The notes: generated from the sequence alone by a model not told the origin. Shown: positions 25,645 to 34,554, counted from the stretch's first letter. The stretch is DNA of 64,000 nt from Chloroflexota bacterium (GCA_004295045.1 SHND01000039.1:186001-250000), one strand, 5' to 3'. Made by a program: numbers and translations.

Positions 25645-26543
25645 TGCAACTCCGTTGGAACGGGAGATAGGGGTTGGGGTTCGGGGGTTGGGGTAGCGTT
25701 GATTGAAACAGGTGAATTGCTAACAACAATAACCTCATCCAATCCCTGACTCCTGATCCCCATTCCCAATCTCGCTTCCCGCATCAAAAACTCATTTGTC
25801 AATTTTTCGTACGCTTCCGCGCCGCGTGAATGAATGTCGAATTTCACTAACGGCTCGCCAAAGCTTGGCGCTTCGGCGACACGCACATTGCGCGGAATCA
25901 ACGTTTCAAACAATTCGTTCGGAAAATGGGCGCGCACTTCTTGAATCACTTGCGACGCGAGGCGCGCGCGCGGATCGAACATCGTCATCACAATTCCGAA
26001 CAATTCTAATTTTGGATTCAGATTTTCGCGCACGAGCGCGATCGTTTGCATCAATTGCGCAAGTCCTTCAAGCGCGAGATATTCACACTGCACCGGAACG
26101 ATGACGTAATCCGCCGCGCTCAACGCGTTCACCGTCAACACGCCAAGCGACGGAGGGCAATCAATCAAGGCATAATCAAATTCATCCGGTAGGGAACGTT
26201 CTGCATTGTTCAGCGCGTCTCGCAAAATAAATTCGCGCCCATCTACATTTGCCAATTCGATTTCTGCGCCTGCCAGCGTTGGCGTCGAGGGAACGATCGT
26301 CAGTTGTTCCATCACGCTCGGCGTCAAAATTTCGCGCAAGGTTGCGCCACCGCTGAACACGTCGTACACGGACGCGGGAAGGGCAAAGCGGTTCACGCCG
26401 ATGCTCGCCGACGCGTTGCCTTGCGGGTCGAGATCAACGAGTAAAACACGGCGCCCTTGCCACGCGAGAAACGCGCCGATATTCACGGCAGTGGTTGTTT
26501 TTCCGACACCGCCTTTTTGATTTGCGAATGCAAACGAACGCAT
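25641..26543 (-). CDS. parA: Chromosome partitioning ATPase ParA
   Basis: ParA/Soj-type deviant Walker ATPase that works with ParB. The 300-residue protein has the signature P-loop KGGVGKTT at residue 10, DLDPQGNAS, and DCPPSLGVLT, and it lacks the N-terminal DNA-binding extension of plasmid type Ia proteins, as expected for chromosomal ParA. The last 45 residues are Pro/Thr-rich and encoded by repeat-like DNA. The upstream 192 bp (26544-26735) is AT-richer and holds the probable promoter. Confidence 0.96.
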   Translation of the reverse strand: MRSFAFANQKGGVGKTTTAVNIGAFLAWQGRRVLLVDLDPQGNASASIGVNRFALPASVYDVFSGGATLREILTPSVMEQLTIVPSTPTLAGAEIELANVDGREFILRDALNNAERSLPDEFDYALIDCPPSLGVLTVNALSAADYVIVPVQCEYLALEGLAQLMQTIALVRENLNPKLELFGIVMTMFDPRARLASQVIQEVRAHFPNELFETLIPRNVRVAEAPSFGEPLVKFDIHSRGAEAYEKLTNEFLMREARLGMGIRSQGLDEVIVVSNSPVSINATPTPEPQPLSPVPTELQ

Positions 26544-26735
26544 ATATTGTGCCTGATATTATGACAAACCACAAGATTTTGTGGTGACAGCATTATACAA
26601 CGGCGCGCGCGTGCGCGCAAGACCGAGCAACAGCGCGAACGGCATTGAATCCTTCTGTAGATATATCTTTGGGTTACATAAGCCAAGCGGGAAAAAGGAA
26701 CGCTTTTCGATCTCTAAATTGCGCGGCATTTCCTT

Positions 26736-27581
26736 TCAAGGATGCGCTAAAGTCAAACGCGCTTCAACCTGCGCGCGCGTTGGCATGGTGGCTGCGCCGA
26801 TACTTTCGATGGCGAGGGATGCCGTGGCATTCCCAAAACGCGCGGCTTGGAGTGGATCGTTTGTTTCGTACAAGCGAATCAAAAAACCTGCCGCAAAACT
26901 GTCGCCCGCGCCCGTGGGGTCAATGGCGTTCGCAGGAAAGGCAGGAACATGGAGGGGGCGTTCATGTTGGCGGTAAATTGTACAGCCGTGCTGTCCCTGC
27001 GTCAGCGCAACCATTGGCGCAAGTGCAACATACGAGGACAGGCGTTCTTTGTACTTGCCGAGGTCTTCTTCGCTCAAAATCAAAACATTGGCGTGAGGCA
27101 AAATGTCCGGCGCTTCAGTCCACGCGCGCGGTTTCACGCGACCTGTTTCGTCCCATTGACGCATCCATCCTTGCGGTGAGATGGCAACCAAAGTTTCATC
27201 GGAAAACGCGCACACCACATCTGCTTCCACTTCATTTGCCACCGGACCCAGCAGCACGATTTTGGCATGACGCCATTCGCCTGGTACATCTTGCGCGGTG
27301 AGAGACTGCGCGACATCGTGTACGTGCTGATGTCGTTTCTGGTCAACATATTCGTTTCGAAACGTTGTGGTGGTGTGAGAAGGGACCCGCACGATTTCAA
27401 TATCGCGCAATAGTTCTGGTTCGGGGAAATCGTCTGCCGCGCTGGTGAGAATCCCAACGCGATAGCCGAGATTGCGCGCGGCGATGGCGGCGAATGTCAC
27501 CGCGCCGCCGAGCGTGTGCGCGCCATCGGACTGGGCATCGCGCGTAAGGTGTCCAATGACGACGAAATCGGGAGCGGACAT
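26736..27581 (-). CDS. PfkB-family carbohydrate kinase
   Basis: A 281-residue ribokinase-fold sugar/nucleoside kinase. The N-terminal GG motif is seen in HTLGGAVTFAA and the C-terminal signature with the catalytic Asp in DPTGAGDSFAAGFL. The family phosphorylates sugars, nucleosides or inositol; the lid region is short, as in monomeric or nucleoside-type members. Substrate unknown. It sits between parA and jag, an unusual place for a metabolic gene, and has hairpin repeats at its upstream end (27598-27641). Confidence 0.88.
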   Translation of the reverse strand: MSAPDFVVIGHLTRDAQSDGAHTLGGAVTFAAIAARNLGYRVGILTSAADDFPEPELLRDIEIVRVPSHTTTTFRNEYVDQKRHQHVHDVAQSLTAQDVPGEWRHAKIVLLGPVANEVEADVVCAFSDETLVAISPQGWMRQWDETGRVKPRAWTEAPDILPHANVLILSEEDLGKYKERLSSYVALAPMVALTQGQHGCTIYRQHERPLHVPAFPANAIDPTGAGDSFAAGFLIRLYETNDPLQAARFGNATASLAIESIGAATMPTRAQVEARLTLAHP

Positions 27582-27597
27582 GGAAACAGGGAAATAA

Positions 27598-27641
27598 GGA
27601 AACAGGTAGACAAGCCACTTGCTACCTATCTACCTGTTTCC
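27598..27641. repeat. 13-bp stem hairpin of the ACAGGTAG repeat type
   Basis: GGAAACAGGTAGA at 27598-27610 pairs perfectly with 27629-27641, with an 18-nt loop. It lies between jag and the PfkB gene, where it can end the jag transcript or shape the kinase leader. Confidence 0.6.
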
Positions 27642-27653
27642 GTGTCTACTTGA

Positions 27654-28376
27654 TTATTTCGGCAGTATCATTACCCGCCGTCGTTCGCCTTCGCCGATGG
27701 ATTGGGTTTTCACGGTGGGATGTTCTTTGAGGGTGATGTGAACGATGCGGCGTTCGTTCGGCGGCATGGCTTCGAGGGTGATCGGCTGACGATTTTGTTT
27801 CACGCGATCTGCCATCCGTTTTGCGAGTTCGCGCAGGACGCGTTCGCGGCGCGAACGATAGCCCTCCACATCAACGGCAAAGCGTTCGTTGCTGTGTGTT
27901 TTGCTTGACACGATCAAGCGCGCAATATATTCCAAATCGCGCAGAGTTTCTCCACGTCGTCCGATGAGGATTCCCAAGTCCGCGCCCACGATGTCCAGCA
28001 CAAAATCGGGTCCTTCATTGTTCTCTGCGTCACGATGAACAACGACTTGAGAGCGAATCCCCATCCCCCGCAGTAATGTTTCGAGAACTTGCTTTGCAGT
28101 CTCCTCGACAGTTTGGGGTTCGTTGCTTGTTTCGGTTTCCAAACTCGCGACGCTTTCGCTCTCCGGCGCGCGCGCGCTTATCGGCGACGCCATCGCGTAG
28201 GAGGGTTCCGCTTCTTCGCGCACTGTGAGTTGTACGAGGACGGGACGTTCGGGATCGTCGCTCACGCTGTTCAAAAGTTCGACTTCGACTTGATCGCGCG
28301 CGACGTTCAATTCGACGAGTCCGTTTTGGATCGCATCTTCGACGCTGCGACCACTCGATTTAACGCTTTTTTCCAC
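27654..28376 (-). CDS. jag: RNA-binding protein Jag (SpoIIIJ-associated, KH-R3H)
   Basis: A 240-residue protein with the three usual parts: an N-terminal Jag domain (VEDAIQNGLVELNV), an acidic linker, a KH domain with the GxxG loop in GILIGRRGETL, and a C-terminal R3H domain (MPPNERRIVHITLKEHP then EGERRRV). It binds RNA and is linked to membrane-protein insertion and cell-envelope control. It overlaps the yidC 3' end by 17 bp, the conserved yidC-jag arrangement. Confidence 0.94.
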   Translation of the reverse strand: MEKSVKSSGRSVEDAIQNGLVELNVARDQVEVELLNSVSDDPERPVLVQLTVREEAEPSYAMASPISARAPESESVASLETETSNEPQTVEETAKQVLETLLRGMGIRSQVVVHRDAENNEGPDFVLDIVGADLGILIGRRGETLRDLEYIARLIVSSKTHSNERFAVDVEGYRSRRERVLRELAKRMADRVKQNRQPITLEAMPPNERRIVHITLKEHPTVKTQSIGEGERRRVMILPK

Positions 28377-29301
28377 TTTTCTTTTTTCCCTTGTTGATGT
28401 TCGTTGCGTCGTCGCCGTTGCCGGTGGGCATTAGATTTTCGTTGCCGTTTGACGCGCTCAATTTCGGCGGAGTGTTCGATGACGTTTCCGCAACGCGCTT
28501 GGTGCGAACGGGCTGCGCTGCCGCTTTGGGCAAAAGGTTGGTCAATCCATCCCAACCGGTTGTAAAGCCCTGCTGCAGAATGCCTACGACGCTAAAGGTG
28601 ATCCAATACAATGCCAAGCCGATTGGGGCGCTCCACACAAAGAAACCGAACATGAGCGGCATCATCAGCTGCATGGACTGATTCATTTGCGCTTGCTGTG
28701 GGTCGAGGGCGGCAGCGGGCTGGGTCATCATTTTCGTTTGGAGAAATTGTGCGCCGACGACTACAATAATGACACTACCGGCAACAAGGAGGTTCTGGGT
28801 GTTCAAGATCGCACCCAAATTCAGCCCTAAAAAGTTGGAATTGACGGGAATCAATGTCGCGGCAGTCGGGAACCACGGATAAAGGTGCTGTGACAGCTGC
28901 ATCACTTGTTCGGGACGCTCTGCCATGACGCCGCTGATGACTTGGTACATGCCGATAAAAATCGGAAAAGGCAGCAGGGTGAGAAGACAGCCCATGTTGA
29001 ATGGATTGAGCGCGCCATTTTCTTGATACATTTTCATTTGCTGGCGCTGCAATTCTTGTGGATTGTCTTTGTACTTTTTCTTTAGCTCATCGAGTCTTGG
29101 CTTCATCACCGCCATTTTGTCTTGCTGTGCCTTCATGGACTGCTGTGATTTGATGCGAAAGGGCATCGTCGCAAGACTCACAAGAACGGTGAACAGGATA
29201 ATTGCAACGCCGTAATTCGGAATGAGCGAATACAAAAACATCATTCCATTCAGCATCGGATTGTAGACAAAGGTGTTAAACAGACTACTGATTATTTCCA
29301 T
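28360..29301 (-). CDS. yidC: Membrane protein insertase YidC
   Basis: A 313-residue insertase of the Gram-positive-like short type, without the large periplasmic domain of Escherichia coli. The first membrane segment (YGVAIILFTVLVSLATMPF) is followed by the charged cytoplasmic hairpin (MKPRLDELKKKYKDNPQ) and the GMYQVIS, WFP and late hydrophobic segments. The basic tail (KGKKKSGKKR) is typical and may touch ribosomes. Coupled to jag by overlap. Confidence 0.95.
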   Translation of the reverse strand: MEIISSLFNTFVYNPMLNGMMFLYSLIPNYGVAIILFTVLVSLATMPFRIKSQQSMKAQQDKMAVMKPRLDELKKKYKDNPQELQRQQMKMYQENGALNPFNMGCLLTLLPFPIFIGMYQVISGVMAERPEQVMQLSQHLYPWFPTAATLIPVNSNFLGLNLGAILNTQNLLVAGSVIIVVVGAQFLQTKMMTQPAAALDPQQAQMNQSMQLMMPLMFGFFVWSAPIGLALYWITFSVVGILQQGFTTGWDGLTNLLPKAAAQPVRTKRVAETSSNTPPKLSASNGNENLMPTGNGDDATNINKGKKKSGKKR

Positions 29302-29354
29302 ACTTTTATCCTTGAATCACTGGGACTCGCAATTGAACTTGCAGGGGGTCTGCT

Positions 29355-30449
29355 CTATTGCGAACACGCCTTATTGGAGTTCGCATCAAAACACCATTTG
29401 CGCGAGCCATCCGCTGTGTTTAGGGCGTACATGTTCGAGCCATGCGTCGGCACGTACAACGTATCTCCGACTACGAGCGGCGACCCGAGAATTGGACCTT
29501 GTAAGGCAACCGGGTTCCACTTGAGCTGCGCGCTGTCTAAATCAATCGCGTACACGTTTTGATTGCTGCTTCCGAAATAACCGACATTGCCCGCGGGAAT
29601 TATCGAAGAGCGAATTTGTCCGCCGGCTTTGTAAGGTTGCGCCCATTTATCGCTGCCGGTCGCTGCATCTATGGCGTACACATTCCCCGCGAGCGTGCCA
29701 AAATAGATGTTCCCATTTTGGGTAGTTGGATCTGACCAAATCCATTCATTTGAATCCGATAGCGTTTTCGTCCACTTGACTTGACTGGTTGCTTGGTCGA
29801 GCGCGAAAAATTTATTCAACGCTCCAAAATAAACAGTTCCGTTCAAGACGAGCGGTGTTGTCACAATCATACCACCCGCCGGAAAAGCCCACTTTTTTGC
29901 ACCGGTCGCGGCATCTACGGCGTACAAATTTTGGTCAAGCGAGCCGAAATAGAGCGTGCCATTGTCCAGCGCGGCATCACTCCATACCTTGTCTTGAGTG
30001 GCAAATTGCCACTTTTTAGTTCCGGTTTCGGCATCCACCGCGTAAAAACTATTATTGTTCGCGCCAAAATATACGGTTCCATCATTTACGGAAGCGGAAG
30101 GTACAATGGGTGAGCCCTCGTTGAATTGCCATTTCACGGTGCCGGTTGCGGGGTCGAGCGCGTAAAAAATCCCATCGTATGCGCCAAAAAATAATTTGCC
30201 GTTCGAAACGATGGGCGTACTGTAGACCGAGACCAGCGGCTTGTCCTTTTCACCAGCGTATTCCCATTTCATGTTTCCGCTCGCGGCATCGAGCGCGGCG
30301 ACTTTGGCGTTTGTCGTGCCAAAGAATAGTAACCCGTTATCGAGAGTAGGTGAAGACCATCCTTGAGGTTGCGCTCCACCGCAGGCGGCGAATAGGGCGG
30401 CAGCAAAAAGTGTCAGAGTGATTGTAAAAAGAGACTTGACGTTGAACAT
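29355..30449 (-). CDS. PQQ-like beta-propeller lipoprotein
   Basis: A 364-residue lipoprotein with a lipobox in ALFAACGG. The body is eight or so repeats of the PQQ/PQQ_2 propeller type, each with patterns such as GTVYFGA, YAVDAATG and KWxF. It resembles BamB in fold, but with no outer membrane expected it is more likely a surface scaffold. It interrupts the otherwise conserved rpmH-rnpA-yidD-yidC order, which suggests insertion or a role in YidC-dependent insertion. Binding of PQQ itself is not implied. Confidence 0.88.
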   Translation of the reverse strand: MFNVKSLFTITLTLFAAALFAACGGAQPQGWSSPTLDNGLLFFGTTNAKVAALDAASGNMKWEYAGEKDKPLVSVYSTPIVSNGKLFFGAYDGIFYALDPATGTVKWQFNEGSPIVPSASVNDGTVYFGANNNSFYAVDAETGTKKWQFATQDKVWSDAALDNGTLYFGSLDQNLYAVDAATGAKKWAFPAGGMIVTTPLVLNGTVYFGALNKFFALDQATSQVKWTKTLSDSNEWIWSDPTTQNGNIYFGTLAGNVYAIDAATGSDKWAQPYKAGGQIRSSIIPAGNVGYFGSSNQNVYAIDLDSAQLKWNPVALQGPILGSPLVVGDTLYVPTHGSNMYALNTADGSRKWCFDANSNKACSQ

Positions 30450-30514
30450 TTCTTTGCGGATTCAAAAGGATGAGGGAGCAACGCGTTGTAATTTCATCCT
30501 TGATCCTTGAACCT

Positions 30515-30733
30515 TTAATCTTTATAGGGTACGGGGTCAAAGCCCGGCGCGTGAAAGGGATGACAGCGCGCGATGCGTTTCACCGCCAGCCAACCGCCAT
30601 GCACCAAGCCAAAGCGGTCAATCGCTTCCACCGCGTATTGAGAACATGTTGGCTGATAGCGGCACGCGGACGGCAGCGCGGGTGACATAAAGCGTTGATA
30701 AAAACGGATTGGAACGAGTGCGAGATATTTCAT
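30515..30733 (-). CDS. yidD: Membrane protein insertion efficiency factor YidD
   Basis: A 72-residue YidD homologue with the conserved Cys/Arg-rich core: [23 protein letters not shown] and [14 protein letters not shown] followed by G-DPVP. It is a small amphipathic protein of the inner membrane that helps YidC insertions. Its ATG overlaps the rnpA stop by four bases, the standard arrangement. Confidence 0.95.
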   Translation of the reverse strand: MKYLALVPIRFYQRFMSPALPSACRYQPTCSQYAVEAIDRFGLVHGGWLAVKRIARCHPFHAPGFDPVPYKD

Positions 30734-31065
30734 GGTAAGAGCTGGGCGCGCTGCAATACTTGTTCGACGGCTTGTACGATTTCTGTGAAGGGCGCTTGCG
30801 CGATGTTACTCCGCGCGATCAATACGAAATCGTATCCTTTTGGTATCTCTAAAAAACGCGGACGCAGCGCTTCGCGTAAATGGCGTTTCGCGCGATTGCG
30901 CGTCACCGCGTTCCCCAATTTTTTCCCCGCCACGAATGTCGCGCGCGATTGATTCAACCCATTCGCGCGGACTCGCAATATAACAAGCGGGTGGGCAAAC
31001 GCGCGTCCTTGTTGCCACACCCGCTGTACGTCGGATTCTGCTTTCAGTCGCCACGCGCGTTTCAC
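30730..31065 (-). CDS. rnpA: Ribonuclease P protein component
   Basis: A 111-residue basic protein that assists the RNase P RNA in processing tRNA 5' ends. The RNR motif is present as [18 protein letters not shown], together with the N-terminal F/V-x-R strand region (VILRVRAN). The start is GTG; no strong ribosome-binding site is seen. It lies 83 bp after rpmH, and that gap contains a 14-bp stem hairpin. Confidence 0.95.
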   Translation of the reverse strand: MKRAWRLKAESDVQRVWQQGRAFAHPLVILRVRANGLNQSRATFVAGKKLGNAVTRNRAKRHLREALRPRFLEIPKGYDFVLIARSNIAQAPFTEIVQAVEQVLQRAQLLP

Positions 31066-31079
31066 GCGAAAGGGTAAGG

Positions 31080-31139
31080 GCGAAGCATTCGCAGACGCGT
31101 TCGTAACCTTCCAAACAATTTTGCATGCGAATGCTTCGC
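31080..31139. repeat. 14-bp perfect inverted repeat between rpmH and rnpA
   Basis: GCGAAGCATTCGCA (31080-31093) pairs with TGCGAATGCTTCGC (31126-31139), with a 32-nt loop. It begins 10 bp after the rpmH stop, so it can act as a partial terminator that sets the high rpmH to low rnpA ratio. GAGCGAAGCATTCGCATGC-like words are also known as dispersed repeats in many bacteria. Confidence 0.65.
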
Positions 31140-31148
31140 TCCTACGTG

Positions 31149-31316
31149 TTACGGTTTGCGAAACACTTTGGCGCGTTTTACACCAACGGTCAATTTCGCG
31201 CGTCCTTTGGCGCGGCGCGCTTTTAAAACATTACGTCCGCCAACTGAGCGCATTTTGCGGCGAAACCCATGCACACGCAGGCGGTGTAGGCGTTTGGGTT
31301 GATACGGTCGTTTCAC
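31149..31316 (-). CDS. rpmH: 50S ribosomal protein L34
   Basis: A 55-residue protein too short for most ORF filters: [18 protein letters not shown] then [20 protein letters not shown] and a slightly longer tail ending VFRKP. The KRTYQPxxxxRxRxHGFRxRM(x)T core of L34 is clear, with S for T. It starts with GTG at 31316, preceded by AGGAG with 8-nt spacing, and heads the rpmH-rnpA-yidD cluster. The C-terminal extension of some 10 residues ([14 protein letters not shown]) is longer than in E. coli (46 residues). Confidence 0.97.
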   Translation of the reverse strand: MKRPYQPKRLHRLRVHGFRRKMRSVGGRNVLKARRAKGRAKLTVGVKRAKVFRKP

Positions 31317-31418
31317 CTTCGATACTCCTGATCGGCGCGCTGTCCACGCCCGAACATTGACAATTTCAGAATGCCAAAAAAATCGCGCGGCATAGGTTCA
31401 CCACGCGGACAAGGGCAA

Positions 31419-31446
31419 ATTATACACGCGCCCCCATGAATTACAA
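31419..31446 (-). promoter_or_regulatory. Sigma-70-type promoter of rpmH
   Basis: On the minus strand, TTGTAA (31441-31446) is followed after 16 nt by TGTATAAT, an extended -10 (31419-31424). It lies just past the stop of the endonuclease III-like gene and about 100 bp before the rpmH start. Confidence 0.65.
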
Positions 31447-31448
31447 AA

Positions 31449-32138
31449 TCACGACACGCCGATTCTCAAGCACATTTTTTCGAGTACACACTCGGCGCAG
31501 CGCGGCGCGCGTTTTGTGCAAACATATTTTGCATGAATGTCCAACAACGCGTGGAATTCATTGAACAGCGCAACATCATGCGGCAAATGTTCCATGAACA
31601 GTTTTTGCAAAGCATCGTAGGAAATCTTTTCATTCACCCAGCCCAGCCGCGCCAAGATGCGCCGCGTGTAACTGTCAATCACGAAAATTGGCTGCTCTGC
31701 CGCATAGAGCAAAATCGCGTCCACAGTTTCCGGTCCGATCCCGGTGAGGGCTAGTAATTGCGCGCGTTCGGATTCCAAATTGCCGCCGCACAGCTTGAGC
31801 GGGTCGCCGTCATATTCGCGAATCAAAAACTCGGCGAGGGTTTTCAATCGCTTCGGTTTGCTTGCGGTAAATCCTGCCGAACGAATCAAAATGGCAAGCT
31901 GTTCTGTCTCTAATTCGCGCAGGCGCGTGGGGTCCAAAACGTTCTCGCGCTTTAAATTCGTCAACGCTTTTTCGGCATTTTTCCACGTCGTATTCTGCGT
32001 CAAGATCGCGCCCACCATGATCTCCCATTTCGACTCGGCGGGCCACCAATTTTGCGCGCCATAACGGGCATGTAATTTTTTGTACACGCGCAGCAGCCGC
32101 TTTTTGATTTGCGACTTGGAACCGGAAACTTGCAACAT
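31449..32138 (-). CDS. Endonuclease III-like DNA glycosylase (HhH-GPD, Fe-S)
   Basis: A 229-residue base-excision repair glycosylase. The HhH-GPD region reads LTGIGPETVDAILLYA then FVIDSYTRRIL, with the catalytic Asp but without the catalytic Lys of Nth (normally in the hairpin), so it resembles the MagIII-type alkyladenine branch more than true endonuclease III. The [4Fe-4S] motif Cx6Cx2Cx5C is complete (CTKRAPRCAECVLEKMC). Start at 32138; longer versions of the frame only mirror the sixA gene on the other strand. Confidence 0.85.
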   Translation of the reverse strand: MLQVSGSKSQIKKRLLRVYKKLHARYGAQNWWPAESKWEIMVGAILTQNTTWKNAEKALTNLKRENVLDPTRLRELETEQLAILIRSAGFTASKPKRLKTLAEFLIREYDGDPLKLCGGNLESERAQLLALTGIGPETVDAILLYAAEQPIFVIDSYTRRILARLGWVNEKISYDALQKLFMEHLPHDVALFNEFHALLDIHAKYVCTKRAPRCAECVLEKMCLRIGVS

Positions 32139-32156
32139 GCCGCTTATTCTACCACT

Positions 32157-32185
32157 TTGCAATCCCTCATTGACCTGCGTATAAT
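32157..32185 (+). promoter_or_regulatory. Sigma-70-type promoter of sixA
   Basis: TTGCAA (32157-32162), a 17-nt spacer, then a perfect TATAAT (32180-32185). Transcription would start about 26 nt before the ATG at 32218, leaving room for the GGGGAGG ribosome-binding site. Confidence 0.75.
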
Positions 32186-32217
32186 CGCGCCATGATTTGC
32201 GCGCGGGGGAGGCGATT

Positions 32218-32685
32218 ATGAAATTGTATTTTTTGCGGCACGGGCAAGCGAATTGGGAACACTGGGAGCGTCCCGACGATGAACGCCCTTTGACGAAAAA
32301 GGGATACAAAGAGGTCGAGAGTGTGGCAAGTGCGCTGAAAGAACTCAAAGTGCGTCCCCAAAATATTCTCACCAGTCCGCTGCCGCGTGCGTTTGAAACG
32401 GCGCAAATCGTTTCTGAAAAATTGCAGGTCGAATTGGTTACCACGCCTTTGCTTGCGCCCGGTTTTGGACTCCATTCCTTGCGTCAATTGTTGGCGGATC
32501 ATCCCGACCGCGATCTTTTGCTTGTGGGGCACGAACCCGATTTTTCGTTCGCGCTCGCGCAGCTTACGGGCGGCACAATCCGAATGGCAAAGGCGGGGCT
32601 CGCGCGGGTGGACATTGAAGATGCCGCCGACCTGCGCGGCGAACTGGTGTGGCTCATCCCACCCAAGATTCTGAAAGAGATTTAA
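32218..32685 (+). CDS. sixA: Phosphohistidine phosphatase SixA-type
   Basis: A 155-residue single-domain histidine phosphatase. The phosphoacceptor RHG is in YFLRHGQA, and the second catalytic His in LLVGHEPDF, with the conserved TSPLPRAFETA between. SixA removes phosphate from histidine-phosphorylated proteins. Preceded by a strong GGGGAGG site. The following gene starts 4 bp downstream, so they form an operon. Confidence 0.92.
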   Translation: MKLYFLRHGQANWEHWERPDDERPLTKKGYKEVESVASALKELKVRPQNILTSPLPRAFETAQIVSEKLQVELVTTPLLAPGFGLHSLRQLLADHPDRDLLLVGHEPDFSFALAQLTGGTIRMAKAGLARVDIEDAADLRGELVWLIPPKILKEI

Positions 32686-32689
32686 CCTC

Positions 32690-33895
32690 ATGGCTGAAAT
32701 CATTGTTGGCTGCGCATTATCGGATGTAAATCGTGCGGACTTGCCGCGCAACCTGCGCGTCCCGGAGCGTCTGACCGATTACATTGAACTCTATCAGTCG
32801 CGCCTCGAATCACCGTACACGTTATTGGAATTGCAGCCCGAAGATTTGTGGACCGTCCCCGCGACGTTTCCCGATCAATTCATTCCGCGCAAAAACAATC
32901 GCTGGTGGCGCACGGTTCAATCACAGCCCGACCTGTTGATGAAATTGCGCGCGCCGAACATGCGCGTCGGCGTACATCAACCAATTCAAAATCGTGACGC
33001 GCTCTCGTCGAATTTTTTTCACAAGTACGAAGCGATCGAGGCGACGAAACAGGCGATGGAATTCGCGGAATTTATTGACGCCGACTATTTCGTCTTTCAT
33101 CTCGCCCAGGTGGACAAGTGGAGCTGGGACCGTCAGGACCAGATGGACAAGGCAATTAAAATTTTCAATGTCTTTGCCACGTACTATACGGCGCGCGAGA
33201 TGAGTTTTGTGCCTGTCATCGAAACGCTCGAATTTCCAAAATTTCCCGCGACAGGCGCGGAAGCATTCATGCTGTTAAAGGAATGTCGTAAAGCCCTGCG
33301 CAACACGAAACTCGCCTTTAATCTCGCGCACTTGTGGAGCTCGCGCAATCGCATGTTGAGAACCGGCAATTGGCCCGACGAACGTGTTTCGTTCGAGGCG
33401 TCGCTCGAGTACGCGCTCGATTCTTTGGCGAATGATATTTATGTATTTCAATTGAGCGGTGGGTGGGAATCGGAAACGCACGCAGTGCCGGGACTGCATC
33501 CACAGCAAGACCCATTTCGATACCCCATGAAATTGCGCGAAAGCTCGAGTGTGTACGCGGAATCGGGCGAGATGGATTTGAATCGCGTCTTAGAGTTACT
33601 CGTCACGGCGACGACACGGCGCGGCAGTGATCTGGATGTGATATTGCAAATTTTCGATCGCGATATCGAACAAATTTTAGAAGCCGCGCGGCTTATTCGT
33701 CACGACTTGATTGCGCGCGCGAATGCGCCCGCACAGGAATATCGCCCCATCGAAATCAGCGCGCCCAAGACGCGCAAACGCACGGCGGCGCGGCGGCGCA
33801 CTACAACGCGTCGTGTTCCTGCCACGCGCGCGAAAAAGAACGGACATTCCGGCGGCAAGAAAAAGGCGACCAAGAAAAAATCCAAAAGAGGATAA
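32690..33895 (+). CDS. TIM-barrel (xylose-isomerase-like) protein with histone H1-like basic tail
   Basis: A 401-residue protein. Residues 1-345 look like an AP-endonuclease-2/xylose-isomerase-type barrel (VGVHQPIQN, DYFVFHLAQV, FVPVIETLEF, LAFNLAHLWS, YVFQLSG), with His, Glu and Asp residues at strand ends that could hold metals. The last 45 residues are almost only Lys, Arg, Thr, Ala and Pro, like histone H1 or AlgP tails, and would bind nucleic acid. The tail suggests action on or near DNA, for example a nucleoid-associated nuclease. No close family recognised. Followed by a strong terminator. Confidence 0.8.
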   Translation: MAEIIVGCALSDVNRADLPRNLRVPERLTDYIELYQSRLESPYTLLELQPEDLWTVPATFPDQFIPRKNNRWWRTVQSQPDLLMKLRAPNMRVGVHQPIQNRDALSSNFFHKYEAIEATKQAMEFAEFIDADYFVFHLAQVDKWSWDRQDQMDKAIKIFNVFATYYTAREMSFVPVIETLEFPKFPATGAEAFMLLKECRKALRNTKLAFNLAHLWSSRNRMLRTGNWPDERVSFEASLEYALDSLANDIYVFQLSGGWESETHAVPGLHPQQDPFRYPMKLRESSSVYAESGEMDLNRVLELLVTATTRRGSDLDVILQIFDRDIEQILEAARLIRHDLIARANAPAQEYRPIEISAPKTRKRTAARRRTTTRRVPATRAKKNGHSGGKKKATKKKSKRG

Positions 33896-33900
33896 AAGTA

Positions 33901-33932
33901 AAAAATCCGAAAGCTCACGCTTTCGGATTTTT
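33901..33932. terminator. Bidirectional intrinsic terminator
   Basis: AATCCGAAAGC pairs perfectly with GCTTTCGGATT around a TCAC loop, flanked by A-runs on the left and T-runs on the right, so it works for both the TIM-barrel gene and the convergent ybaK gene. Confidence 0.9.
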
Positions 33933-33933
33933 T

Positions 33934-34428
33934 TTATTGATCTGGTTCCTCGCGGCTCGTAATTTCCGCGATTTGCGCGCCGGTCAATTCCAATAAAGTC
34001 TGGCGCGCAATTGGAAACACCGAATGGGGTGTGCCTGCTGCAGCCCATACCGTTTCAAAGCGCGACAACGAATCGTCGAATAACTTTGCTTTGATTTCAT
34101 CGCTCGTGTGCGCGACGGGCGCGACGCCGCCAATCGCAAAGCCCGTGCGCGTGCGCACTTCGTTTGCATTAGCGATGCGCACTGTACTCGCGTAGAGCGT
34201 GCGCGCAATTTTGAATGGATCGGCGCGGCGGTCTCCGGCAACGAACGCAAGCACCGTATCGCGTTCGTCCAAAACAAACACCAGCGATTTCACAATTTGC
34301 CCCAATTCACATCCGACTGCCTCCGCCGCCAGCTGTGCGGTACGTGTCGAATCGGGAAGTTCGTGAATCTCAATCTCGAGATTGTTACTGCGGAAAAAAT
34401 CACGTACGCGGTCAATAGATTTTGCCAT
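33934..34428 (-). CDS. ybaK: YbaK/EbsC-family aminoacyl-tRNA deacylase
   Basis: A 164-residue editing-domain protein that hydrolyses misacylated tRNA, for example Cys-tRNA(Pro). Conserved features include TRTAQLAAEAVG, the catalytic Lys in IVKSLVF, FVAGDRRAD and GFAIGGVAPVAH, all of the INS-like/YbaK fold. Stand-alone, converging on the TIM-barrel gene. Confidence 0.9.
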   Translation of the reverse strand: MAKSIDRVRDFFRSNNLEIEIHELPDSTRTAQLAAEAVGCELGQIVKSLVFVLDERDTVLAFVAGDRRADPFKIARTLYASTVRIANANEVRTRTGFAIGGVAPVAHTSDEIKAKLFDDSLSRFETVWAAAGTPHSVFPIARQTLLELTGAQIAEITSREEPDQ

Positions 34429-34554
34429 AGCGCATGAAAAAAGCGCGTCGTCATGGCGCGCCTTGCGTAGAATAATGAACTACTTGGATTATATGCAGCA
34501 ACGCTATTGTTGCAAAAGGCACAACGAATTTTATTCTAACCAATCCTGCCCCAA

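Noticed and set aside
31317-31448. oriC with DnaA boxes upstream of rpmH
   Set aside because: No TTATCCACA-type cluster or AT-rich unwinding region is present, only an rpmH promoter. The two near matches (about 2807 and 48255) are isolated and inside genes.
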